This document shows positions 1 to 5,706 of a DNA stretch of 6,640 nucleotides, in pieces. This DNA is from Acidobacteriota bacterium (GTDB lineage: Bacteria > Acidobacteriota > UBA6911 > RPQK01 > JADFOI01). A program made the translations under genes and the position numbers. The stretch covers positions 1 through 6,640 of the forward strand of contig JAPYTY010000113.1 in the NCBI GenBank assembly GCA_029942065.1. The letters are read 5' to 3'. The notes under the pieces are model-generated. The model was not told the origin of the DNA. It was given only the letters and a program-made list of their open reading frames with translations, and did not search any database. The first letter of the stretch is position 1; every line of letters starts with the position of its first letter.

Positions 1-1667
1 GGTTCGGTCTTGGCAGGGAGACGAGAACGTCCTCGGAATCCGAAAAGGATTCCAAAGACCACAAGGCCCAGCACGGCTCCGGCTACAAGTGACAGGGGTG
101 AGATCGAATAGCGCAGGCGAGCCATCATTTCCGCCGGGCTGACGGTCAGGTCCTGTGAACCCAGAAGAACTCTGTCTCCATCGGAGCTGATGAGATGTAC
201 GACAAGCGAAGCCGACTCAGGTTGAGTGACCTCCCCTTGGAACATCCATGGCCATTCGATGGTTTCTCTGGGCACGACTGATTGCACAGGATCCTTGTCC
301 AGCAGGACAATCTTGAGGTTGCTGGAACCGGTCTCCCAGGCGGTCTCGATCTGAAAGTCTTCTCCCAGAATATTGAAAATTTTTCGCTCGTCGGATGAGA
401 ATTTAACCGTGTCGGGTGAGGCGGCTGCAAATCGCACCGGATGAACGGTCCCCGCAATCGGCGGGACCTGAACTTCAAGCGTGCCGATGAGTTGAGTCAG
501 GAGATAGAGATCAGCAACCTGAATGTCATTTTCTTCGCGGCGTTCAATTCTCCGCTGCAAACCAAGAGAGTTGTGAAGAAGCTTGGCGTCTTGAAGGCGT
601 TTATTCTCCTGGAGTAGTTCCGCATATCGGCCTTCAAGGCCCTGGCGATTGGAGGTCAAGACACTAAAGTCAGCCCACAGCTTCTCCGTTTCCTCTTCGG
701 TTTCTACCAGGTCTTCGGACAAGGTGCGATTCTTCTCGTTGAGCCCGTTTAATTGTTGGTTGAGGTCCTGAATCTCACGCCCGCGGCTGAAGCGTTCATC
801 CCGAAGCGTGCCAATCGATTCGTTCAGAACGTCAACCTGGGCCCCCAGACTGGACGCAGAGGATGTCTTGACATTGAGGGTCTCGATGAGTCTCTTGACC
901 TGACCTTCATAATCCTGGCTGAGTCGACTGGAATCGGCCTGGAGTTTGTTGCGTTCGTTCTCCAGGCGGTTCAGTTCCGACCTGTTCTGATCAATCTGCT
1001 CCTCCAGCCGAGTGACATCCGATTGAACCTGTGATCGAGCCCTTTTCTCTTCTTGAAGATTCTCTTCGGCTTTCTGAAGCAGGGATTTCGTTTCGTTGTT
1101 CTCGAGTTTCAGGGCCTGGTAGGCGGGAATCTTGTCTCGTAGGACCGTCACCACAAAGTCATCGGACGCATTGTTGGAGCGAGCCAGTTCCTGGACCCAG
1201 TGGTCAAATTCGCCGTGGATGAATTCTTGTTTGGCCGATTCAATGTCGGTATAGGAAAGTCCTTCGGTCAGGGTCGCCTTCAAGGTGATATCAAAAGCTC
1301 CTCGCTGGGGGAAGTGGTCCTGGAGGTCCTGTCTGAAAAGGAACTCAATCTCGCTCTCCCGGATGAGATCCGGGGATGAGATTTTAAAGCGAACGGCATC
1401 ACCTCTGAAATTGACTTCGGTGATGCGAACTTGATCCCCTACTTTGAAATGCAGGGGATCGGTGATAGCTGCAGGATCAAGGCGATTTCCATTGACCCGG
1501 ACATGGATTACCTGGCGCGTCCCCCGGATGGGGACCTTCAAAAACATCGCCTTGTTCTCGTAATTCAGGATGTAGGAGTTCTGAATTTCCCGTCCCACGC
1601 CCGCCTGTAGCCACAAGCTCGTGGTCAAGAACATTACGAGCAGCCCTGCTTTTTTGTGGCCCTTCAT
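1..1667 (-). CDS. Large coiled-coil membrane-anchored protein, C-terminus cut by the window edge
   Basis: The frame is open from an ATG at 1667 to the left edge: 555 residues with no stop, so the 3' end is missing. Residues 1-25 look like a signal peptide (lysines at 2, 5 and 6, then LLVMFLTTSLWLQAGVG). Residues 26-180 are beta-rich and include FKVGDQVRITEV. Residues 184-375 are a long heptad-rich coiled coil full of L, E, K, Q and R (for example LEEQIDQNRSELNRLENER). Residues 380-515 look like a second globular region. Residues 525-544 (LSLVAGAVLGLVVFGILFGF) form a transmembrane helix followed by basic RGRSR. The inferred topology is a coiled coil outside the inner membrane, an anchor near the C-terminus and a cytoplasmic tail beyond the edge. 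I chose this ATG because it puts the signal peptide at the N-terminus; an in-frame GTG about 20 codons upstream would bury it. No good ribosome binding site is visible. I do not recognise the family and assign no function. Confidence 0.85.
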   Translation of the reverse strand, partial: MKGHKKAGLLVMFLTTSLWLQAGVGREIQNSYILNYENKAMFLKVPIRGTRQVIHVRVNGNRLDPAAITDPLHFKVGDQVRITEVNFRGDAVRFKISSPDLIRESEIEFLFRQDLQDHFPQRGAFDITLKATLTEGLSYTDIESAKQEFIHGEFDHWVQELARSNNASDDFVVTVLRDKIPAYQALKLENNETKSLLQKAEENLQEEKRARSQVQSDVTRLEEQIDQNRSELNRLENERNKLQADSSRLSQDYEGQVKRLIETLNVKTSSASSLGAQVDVLNESIGTLRDERFSRGREIQDLNQQLNGLNEKNRTLSEDLVETEEETEKLWADFSVLTSNRQGLEGRYAELLQENKRLQDAKLLHNSLGLQRRIERREENDIQVADLYLLTQLIGTLEVQVPPIAGTVHPVRFAAASPDTVKFSSDERKIFNILGEDFQIETAWETGSSNLKIVLLDKDPVQSVVPRETIEWPWMFQGEVTQPESASLVVHLISSDGDRVLLGSQDLTVSPAEMMARLRYSISPLSLVAGAVLGLVVFGILFGFRGRSRLPAKTE

Positions 1668-1726
1668 AAGCGGATTCTTAAAGACGGCTTTGATGATCTC
1701 CCAGGCGGTTCTTTGAGTGCTCCCTG

Positions 1727-1735
1727 ATTTTAGCA
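1727..1735 (-). promoter_or_regulatory. Possible extended -10 promoter for the coiled-coil protein gene
   Basis: On the minus strand this reads TGC followed by TAAAAT, which matches the extended -10 form (TGn plus a hexamer one base from TATAAT). No convincing -35 lies 16-18 bp upstream, which is normal for extended -10 promoters. It would give a leader of roughly 50 nt before the ATG at 1667. No equally good promoter was seen for queE in the same 115-bp divergent spacer. The assignment is by eye only. Confidence 0.4.
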
Positions 1736-1773
1736 CAATTCGGCCCTCAAGCTGTGCTGCTTCCCACAGGCAA

Positions 1774-1780
1774 AGGTGAG
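1774..1780 (+). promoter_or_regulatory. Ribosome binding site of queE
   Basis: AGGTGAG ends two bases before the ATG at 1783, with its AGG core six bases from the start. It supports 1783 over any internal start. Confidence 0.75.
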
Positions 1781-1782
1781 AC

Positions 1783-2472
1783 ATGGTGCAGAAAAAATCC
1801 GATATAATACCGTCGGTGACTGATCCCAAGGACTCCCTAACCGTTAACGAGATTTTCTTCAGCATTCAGGGTGAATCGACCCGGGCCGGGCAGCCATGTG
1901 CCTTTGTGCGTCTGGCCCATTGCAACCTTCGATGCACTTATTGCGACACGGAATACGCTTTTCACGAGGGGCAGGACATGTCCCTGGAGAACATTAGGCG
2001 CCAGGTGGATGAGTACCCCACTGATCTGGTGGAGATAACGGGAGGGGAGCCTTTGCTCCAGTCAGCCGTTTTTCCTCTCATCAAAGGTTTTCTCGATGAT
2101 GGGAAAATTGTGTTGATTGAAACCGGAGGAAGCATCGATGTGCGCCCCGTCGATTCCCGAGCGATCCTGATTTATGACATCAAGTGTCCTGACAGTGGCA
2201 TGGTGGATAAGAATCTTTGGGAGAACCTGTCTCATCTGAAGCCGAACGATGAGGTCAAATTTGTCATGGGCTCCCGCCGTGATTATGAATGGGCCAAAGA
2301 CCAACTCGATTGCTGGGATCTTGTGAGCAGGCATACGGTTTTGTTTTCGTCTGTATGGGGCCAGTTGGATCCCCGAGAACTGGCTGAGTGGGTCCTACAG
2401 GACGGACTGCAGGTTCGACTTCAGGTGCAGCTGCACAAGATTTTATGGAGCAACGAGGTGCGGGGAGTCTAG
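1783..2472 (+). CDS. queE: 7-carboxy-7-deazaguanine synthase (QueE), radical SAM enzyme
   Basis: QueE converts 6-carboxy-5,6,7,8-tetrahydropterin to 7-carboxy-7-deazaguanine with S-adenosylmethionine and a [4Fe-4S] cluster, a cytosolic step towards preQ0 and queuosine in tRNA. The 229 residues fit the family (about 210-245). Residues 26-31 (FSIQGE) are the QueE N-terminal signature. Cys47, Cys51 and Cys54 form the CX3CX2C cluster motif, followed by Asp55-Thr56, where the family binds a metal. ITGGEP (85-90) is the SAM-binding glycine motif, YDIKCPDSGM (131-140) the conserved substrate-side loop, and VQLHKILW (215-222) the C-terminal signature. All expected motifs are present, so the enzyme looks intact. 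The other pathway genes (queD, queC, queF) are not in the window, so it must act with distant partners. It is divergent from the coiled-coil gene and convergent with trmL. Confidence 0.95.
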   Translation: MVQKKSDIIPSVTDPKDSLTVNEIFFSIQGESTRAGQPCAFVRLAHCNLRCTYCDTEYAFHEGQDMSLENIRRQVDEYPTDLVEITGGEPLLQSAVFPLIKGFLDDGKIVLIETGGSIDVRPVDSRAILIYDIKCPDSGMVDKNLWENLSHLKPNDEVKFVMGSRRDYEWAKDQLDCWDLVSRHTVLFSSVWGQLDPRELAEWVLQDGLQVRLQVQLHKILWSNEVRGV

Positions 2473-2502
2473 TGGGAGAGCGACCTCGCTCCGCTCGGCC
2501 GC

Positions 2503-2551
2503 GTTCCACGGTCCAGGTTCCACGTTTCACGTTCCACGTTTCACGTTCCAA
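2503..2551 (+). repeat. Heptanucleotide tandem repeat, GTTCCAC/GTTTCAC family, seven units
   Basis: Seven consecutive 7-bp units fill exactly 49 bp: GTTCCAC, GGTCCAG, GTTCCAC, GTTTCAC, GTTCCAC, GTTTCAC, GTTCCAA. The tract begins 31 bp after the queE stop codon and is followed directly by a REP-like hairpin. The same arrangement recurs in the same orientation at 6399-6480. It lies between two convergent gene ends and is not coding. Confidence 0.9.
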
Positions 2552-2572
2552 TTGGGCACGAGCTCGCAGCCT

Positions 2573-2600
2573 GTTATAGGGGCGCACGGCCCGTGCGCCC
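2573..2600 (+). repeat. REP-like element, copy A: ATAG head plus palindrome
   Basis: TTATAG is followed at once by a perfect inverted repeat: GGGCGCACGG (2580-2589), one central base, then CCGTGCGCCC (2591-2600). The likely folded form is an 8-bp stem with a 5-nt loop. It lies between the stops of queE (2472) and trmL (2614), so it could also stop transcription from both sides, although no good T-run follows on either strand. The tetranucleotide head plus palindrome resembles REP sequences moved by RAYT (IS200/IS605-like) transposases. The head here is ATAG, one base off the usual GTAG. Confidence 0.7.
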
Positions 2601-2613
2601 TTCCGGTCAGGGG

Positions 2614-3072
2614 TCAACCGCCCAACTTGCACAGCTGTCTGAGTGCTTCGTAGGCAACAATCGATACCGCACCGGAAAGATTTAGACTCCGGACTTTCGA
2701 ATGAAAAATGGGGATCCGCCAGATTTGATCGGAGTAGCGCTCCATAATCCACTCGGGAAGTCCCTCCGTTTCACTGCCAAAGACAAGGGAACTGCCTTCC
2801 TGGTAGGGGGCGTGGATATAGGACTTCTGTCCCTTCTTGGAAAAGAAGAGCAGCTGGTCAGACGAACGATCCTTAAAGAACTTCTCCACCGAGCGGTGGA
2901 GGTTGATCTGCGCATACTCCCAATAGTCGAGTCCGGCTCGTTTCAGATGTCGGTCGGTCACTTGAAATCCGAGCTTTCCGACCAGGTGTAAAGGGAGACA
3001 GGTGGCAGCACACAGGCGCACGATGTTCCCGGTGTTGGGAGGAATCTGGGGTTCTACCAGTACAACATCCAT
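2614..3072 (-). CDS. trmL: tRNA (cytidine(34)-2'-O)-methyltransferase, TrmL type (SPOUT/SpoU)
   Basis: TrmL uses S-adenosylmethionine to methylate the ribose 2'-OH of the wobble base (Cm34/cmnm5Um34) in tRNA-Leu isoacceptors in the cytosol. The 152 residues fit the short single-domain form, which is a dimer with a trefoil knot. Motif 1 is IPPNTGNIVRLCA (10-22), motif 2 is LVFGSETEGLP (96-106) and motif 3 is VRSLNLSGAVSIVAYEALRQL (128-148), split here as VRSLNLSGAVS and IVAYEALRQL. RAGLDYWEY (45-53) also matches the E. coli protein as I recall it. The frame stays open for 33 more codons upstream, but the conserved protein starts at this ATG and GGAG (complement 3079-3082) sits six bases before it. 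The upstream extension would translate a repeat. The nearest gene upstream on its strand is ftcD, 255 bp away, so trmL probably has its own promoter; I saw no clear one. Other SpoU paralogues are less likely because of the short length. Confidence 0.93.
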   Translation of the reverse strand: MDVVLVEPQIPPNTGNIVRLCAATCLPLHLVGKLGFQVTDRHLKRAGLDYWEYAQINLHRSVEKFFKDRSSDQLLFFSKKGQKSYIHAPYQEGSSLVFGSETEGLPEWIMERYSDQIWRIPIFHSKVRSLNLSGAVSIVAYEALRQLCKLGG

Positions 3073-3119
3073 GCCGCGCTCCGCGCAGATTAACAGAACA
3101 ACAGACCAGCTGATCCGGA

Positions 3120-3146
3120 GTCGCTCATACAGAGCGGCCGCTACAA
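3120..3146 (-). repeat. REP-like element, copy C: GTAG head plus imperfect palindrome
   Basis: On the minus strand it begins TTGTAG (GTAG at complement 3141-3144). On the plus strand GTCGCTC (3120-3126) pairs with GAGCGGC (3132-3138), with one G-T wobble, around loop ATACA. The 18 bp at 3129-3146 are the exact reverse complement of 4283-4300 (copy D), so copies C and D face each other across ftcD. Confidence 0.65.
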
Positions 3147-3154
3147 CCGGTAAA

Positions 3155-3210
3155 AAATTCGAAATCCGCAATCCGAAACACAGAACCCAAATTCAAAACC
3201 CGAATCTGAA
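3155..3210 (+). repeat. Degenerate heptanucleotide repeat, AAATCCG family
   Basis: The tract starts AAATTCG, AAATCCG, CAATCCG and then decays (AAACACA, GAACCCA, AATTCAA, AACCCGA, ATCTGAA) while keeping a 7-bp rhythm, about eight units. It directly follows REP-like copy C. A clearer tract of the same family lies at 6250-6284, and an inverted one at 6563-6597. Confidence 0.7.
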
Positions 3211-3258
3211 ACTGGATTTTCCAGGTTCTCCACTCCGAGCGTCAGCGAGGAGTTTCTC

Positions 3259-3286
3259 TAGCTCGGTTTATGGACAAACCGGGCTA
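3259..3286 (+). repeat. Hairpin-forming inverted repeat in the ftcD-trmL spacer
   Basis: TAGCTCGGTTT (3259-3269) pairs with AAACCGGGCTA (3276-3286) around the 6-nt loop ATGGAC. It is an 11-bp stem with one T-G wobble when read as plus-strand RNA and one C-A mismatch as minus-strand RNA. It lies downstream of ftcD on that gene's strand (minus), but the spacing and lack of a U-tract make a terminator role uncertain. Confidence 0.55.
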
Positions 3287-3303
3287 AGGCGCGAAGCTCC
3301 CTT

Positions 3304-3345
3304 CTCCTGTCTTCTGTCTTCTGCCTTCTACTTTCTGTCTTCCAG
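3304..3345 (+). repeat. Heptanucleotide repeat, CTTCTGT family, overlapping the ftcD 3' end
   Basis: Six 7-bp units: CTCCTGT, CTTCTGT, CTTCTGC, CTTCTAC, TTTCTGT, CTTCCAG. On the minus strand the unit reads ACAGAAG. The ftcD stop (TAG, complement 3328-3330) lies inside the unit CTTCTAC, so the tract crosses the gene boundary. Confidence 0.8.
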
Positions 3346-4245
3346 CACCCTCCCGATGCAATTCTCCAATATCTGGTCTGGGTCAAAAACTTTCAGACGC
3401 AGGGCTTCAACGGCGTTTTCTCCAAGGGCATCGTGGGGCACCAGTCCGACGATTTCACTGGAGTCGACCCCGACTTTCAGGCGATGGGCCTCGGAGCAGA
3501 TCCTGTCAAAAATCATTACCAGGGAGCTTTGTCGATAATTCGTCACATTCATGGAAACCTGTGCTTGATTCCGGTGGGCGATATGAAAGCCGAGTGCCCT
3601 GACCCCGGGAAGGCCTCCTCCACGCTCACGAATGGTAGCCGCAATTCCGCGAGCTATTTCGACCTCGGAACTCTCCAGGTAAACATTGAAGGCAATCAGT
3701 GTTGGTCGTGCTCCCACCGCGACACCACCCGCGGTCGGATGAATTCGATTCGGTCCAAAATCCGGTTTTCTGCTGGGATTCTGGGCAATGGTTCCGCCGA
3801 GTTTTTCAAATTCTCCTTCTCGAATGTGAGCCAGGTTCTCACAGGCAGGTCGAATCGCCGCTTCACCGTAGAGATAGACCGGGATCTGCAACTCGCGTCC
3901 GATTCTTTCGGCGAGTCGGTGAGCGATCTTTACGCAAAGGTCCATGGAAACACCCTGGACTGGCACAAAGGGAATCACATCCACCGCCCCGATACGAGGA
4001 TGGACGCCCTTATGTTGTGTGAGGTCAATCAGAGCCATGGCCTTGGTGGTGGCGGCAAAGGCCGCATCGGAAATAGAGGCCGGTGTTCCGATAAACGAAA
4101 AGACTGTCCGGTGATGGTCGGGATCGGACGAGATATTCAGCAGGAAAGAATTTGAATGAGACCTGATTCTATTCGCTATGGCGTCAATTTTGGCGACAAC
4201 CCGGCCCTCACTGATGTTCATCACGCACTCGACGATCTCTTGCAT
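3328..4245 (-). CDS. ftcD: Glutamate formimidoyltransferase (stand-alone FtcD N-terminal type)
   Basis: This enzyme moves the formimino group of N-formimino-L-glutamate, made in histidine breakdown, to tetrahydrofolate, yielding 5-formimino-THF and glutamate in the cytosol. The 305 residues match the stand-alone bacterial form (about 300); the cyclodeaminase domain found in the animal bifunctional enzyme is absent. VECVMNISEGR (5-15) is the typical N-terminus, LLNISSDPDHHRTVFSFIG (35-53) the first conserved block, and HKGVHPRIGAVDVIPFVPV (78-96) carries His82, which matches the catalytic His82 of the porcine enzyme in position and context. PNRIHPTAGGVAVGAR (165-180) and NVYL (187-190) follow. 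AGGGG lies about 8 bases before the ATG. No hut genes or cyclodeaminase are nearby. The last five residues (LEDRK) and the stop come from a heptamer repeat tract, but total length is normal, so the core looks intact. Confidence 0.93.
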   Translation of the reverse strand: MQEIVECVMNISEGRVVAKIDAIANRIRSHSNSFLLNISSDPDHHRTVFSFIGTPASISDAAFAATTKAMALIDLTQHKGVHPRIGAVDVIPFVPVQGVSMDLCVKIAHRLAERIGRELQIPVYLYGEAAIRPACENLAHIREGEFEKLGGTIAQNPSRKPDFGPNRIHPTAGGVAVGARPTLIAFNVYLESSEVEIARGIAATIRERGGGLPGVRALGFHIAHRNQAQVSMNVTNYRQSSLVMIFDRICSEAHRLKVGVDSSEIVGLVPHDALGENAVEALRLKVFDPDQILENCIGRVLEDRK

Positions 4246-4282
4246 CGCGAAGACCCCTGTCCCCCTAACCAGGACGACCTGA

Positions 4283-4308
4283 TTGTAGCGGCCGCTCTGT
4301 GATCGGCC
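4283..4308 (+). repeat. REP-like element, copy D: GTAG head plus imperfect palindrome
   Basis: TTGTAGC is followed by GGCCGCTC (4290-4297), loop TGT, and GATCGGCC (4301-4308): an 8-bp stem with one C-T mismatch. GTAG is at 4285-4288. It sits in the 66-bp gap between the CNNM-type gene stop (4312) and the ftcD start (4245), and its first 18 bp mirror copy C exactly. Confidence 0.65.
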
Positions 4309-4311
4309 TGT

Positions 4312-5622
4312 TCAGGTTAATTTTTCAAAAACCAGGTCCGTAATCTGAAGCCCTTTCATTCCGACAACACGAACCCTCTGCTGGCGGGCGACCGTCACCT
4401 CATCTCCAACCTTTGCCGTGCGTCCCAAAATCATCATCACGTGACCACCGATGGTGTCATTTTCTTCGTCATGAAGGGTCACTCCCAGTGTCTGCTCCAC
4501 CTCTTCAATGAGGGTGCGTCCATGAATCATGTAATGATCATCGTCTGTTTTCCGGATCATTGGAGGGGGGAGCTCGATGTCAAACTCATCCTGGATTTCT
4601 CCGACGAGTTCCTCCAGGATGTCTTCCAGGGTCACGATCCCGATGGTTGCGCCATATTCATCAACCACGATCGCCAGATGGGTTCGGGTATCCCGGAATT
4701 CTGTCAGGAGAGTTTTTATGTAGGTGTTTTCCGGTACGAACTGAACTTCCCTTTTCCCCAGTTCCAAGTGGAAGGTCTCTGTTACACGGCGGTGCCAGAA
4801 AAGGTCCTTGACGTGGATCAGTCCTACCACCCGGTCAAGCGTCCCTTCACAGAGGGGATACCGGGTGTGTCGGTGTTTTCGAGCTATTCCCAGATTGTTT
4901 TCCAGGCTATTTTGTAAATCGAGAAAAACGACCTCTACAGAAGGGACCATGACCTGTCGAACGGAGCGATCGGCGAAGTCAAAGACCCGTTCCAACATCT
5001 TTTTCTGGTCCTGATCCAGAACTCCCTTGGCCTGCGAGTCCACCAGAATAAGACGCAACTCCTCCTCAGAATGAGCCAGTTCCGAATCCGACATGGGTGC
5101 AATCCCCACCAGCCGTAGGAAAGCGTTGGCAGTGCCGTTGAGAATCCAGATGAGTGGATACGATAGCCTGTAAAACCATGTCAGGGGCGTGGCGATCCAC
5201 AAAATGACGACGTCGGCTCTCTGAATGGCAAGCGATTTGGGTGCCAGTTCACCCAGGACGATGTGTAAAAGGGTGATCAGCAAAAACGCCGAGGTGGCTG
5301 CAAGGCTGTGAGTGGCAATCAGGCCCCACCCTCCCAGGCTTTCAAAGACCGGTTCAAAAATAGAAGCAAAGGCGGGTTCACCCACCCAACCCAGAGCCAG
5401 GCTGGCGATGGTGATGCCTAGTTGTGTGGCAGAGAGATACTCATCCATCCTTTTGACGAGAGAATGAGCTTTTTGGGCTTGCCATTTTCCCTGTTGGACC
5501 AGTTCCCGAAGTCGGCTTTCTCTCACTTTTACGATCGAAAATTCGGAAGCGACAAAGAATCCATTCAAAAAAACCAGGAACAGTCCCAGAAGGATGAGGG
5601 TCAGCTGACTTGGTATTTCCAT
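4312..5622 (-). CDS. CNNM/CorC-type transporter-associated membrane protein (DUF21, CBS pair, CorC_HlyC domain)
   Basis: Inner-membrane protein of the hemolysin-III-unrelated HlyC/CorC (CNNM) family, members of which (B. subtilis MpfA/YhdP, CNNM proteins) are linked to Mg2+ efflux and resistance. From the ATG at 5622 it has 436 residues. The DUF21/CNNM core covers about 5-175: helix LTLILLGLFLVFLNGFFVASE, re-entrant segment QLGITIASLALGWVGEP (67-83), VLGELAPKS (122-130) and a last helix near 138-165. A CBS pair covers about 220-345 (MVPSVEVVFLDL, RYPLCEG, VVDEYGATIGIVTLEDILEELVGEI, cited in pieces). A C-terminal CorC_HlyC domain covers about 355-436 (HGRTLIEEVEQTLGV, GGHVMMILGR). Substrate is inferred from the family only. 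The frame stays open for seven codons to a TTG at 5643, but that start has a purine run only one base away and overlaps the putative -10. I prefer the ATG, which has no ribosome binding site. Confidence 0.92.
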   Translation of the reverse strand: MEIPSQLTLILLGLFLVFLNGFFVASEFSIVKVRESRLRELVQQGKWQAQKAHSLVKRMDEYLSATQLGITIASLALGWVGEPAFASIFEPVFESLGGWGLIATHSLAATSAFLLITLLHIVLGELAPKSLAIQRADVVILWIATPLTWFYRLSYPLIWILNGTANAFLRLVGIAPMSDSELAHSEEELRLILVDSQAKGVLDQDQKKMLERVFDFADRSVRQVMVPSVEVVFLDLQNSLENNLGIARKHRHTRYPLCEGTLDRVVGLIHVKDLFWHRRVTETFHLELGKREVQFVPENTYIKTLLTEFRDTRTHLAIVVDEYGATIGIVTLEDILEELVGEIQDEFDIELPPPMIRKTDDDHYMIHGRTLIEEVEQTLGVTLHDEENDTIGGHVMMILGRTAKVGDEVTVARQQRVRVVGMKGLQITDLVFEKLT

Positions 5623-5629
5623 GTTGAAA

Positions 5630-5638
5630 CTTATAGCA
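5630..5638 (-). promoter_or_regulatory. Possible extended -10 promoter of the CNNM-type gene
   Basis: On the minus strand TGC is followed by TATAAG, an extended -10. The 17-bp-spaced -35 hexamer (AGCTAA) is poor. Counting 6-7 bases downstream puts the transcription start at about the ATG at 5622, so the mRNA may be leaderless, which agrees with the missing ribosome binding site. Confidence 0.45.
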
Positions 5639-5656
5639 CACAAGCTCTTTGGTTAG

Positions 5657-5681
5657 CTCAGTTGCACTCAGTTGGGCTCAG
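5657..5681 (-). promoter_or_regulatory. Direct repeats CAACTGAG upstream of the CNNM-type promoter, possible activator site
   Basis: On the minus strand the octamer CAACTGAG occurs twice (complement 5667-5674 and 5657-5664) with a 10-bp period, and a partial third copy, CTGAG, lies at complement 5677-5681. A 10-bp period puts the copies on one face of the helix. They lie at about -34 to -58 relative to the start inferred from the extended -10, where activators of weak -35 promoters bind. The regulator is unknown. Confidence 0.35.
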
Positions 5682-5706
5682 ATCAGGAAGGGATAGGGAA
5701 GTAGTC

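Larger units (their letters stand above)
3073..3327. other. Repeat-built spacer between ftcD and trmL
   Basis: This 255-bp stretch has no credible gene. From left to right it holds the trmL ribosome binding site, REP-like copy C (3120-3146), an AAATCCG-type heptamer tract (3155-3210), a TTCTCCACTCCGAGC segment that recurs near 6310, a hairpin (3259-3286) and the start of a CTTCTGT tract that runs into the 3' end of ftcD. Open frames across it translate repeat-derived peptides such as EIRNPKHRTQIQNPN. Confidence 0.75.

Noticed and set aside
146..478. Minus-strand open frame of 110 codons and plus frames at 753-1222
   Set aside because: They overlap the continuous 555-codon frame of the coiled-coil protein, which has signal peptide, heptads and a membrane helix in one frame.
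2478..2491. GAGCG-ACCT-CGCTC hairpin just after the queE stop as a terminator
   Set aside because: A 5-bp stem without a T-run is too weak to support the call.
2503..2551. CRISPR array
   Set aside because: Units are 7 bp with no spacers between them.
2388..2579. Plus-strand small open frame over the end of queE and the GTTCCAC tract
   Set aside because: It overlaps queE out of frame, and its tail is repeat-derived (VPRFTFHVSRSNWARARSLL); the similar peptide at 6201-6461 reflects the shared DNA repeat, not a protein family.
3134..3142. NotI-type GCGGCCGC sites at both 18-bp repeats as cloning or adaptor artefact
   Set aside because: Both sites sit in GTAG-headed hairpins with different flanking arms, as natural REP-like copies do; an adaptor would have identical flanks ending in a junction.
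3073..3171. N-terminal extension of trmL
   Set aside because: The extra 33 codons translate REP-like copy C and spacer; the conserved protein and its ribosome binding site start at 3072.
3433..4155. Plus-strand open frame of 240 codons
   Set aside because: It lies antisense inside ftcD, whose frame carries all family motifs including His82; this one shows none.
3129..4300. Insertion sequence bounded by the 18-bp inverted repeats
   Set aside because: The enclosed gene is ftcD, a metabolic enzyme; no transposase is present.
5623..5643. TTG start at 5643 for the CNNM-type gene
   Set aside because: The purine run is only one base from the TTG, and the added seven codons overlap the putative -10 element.
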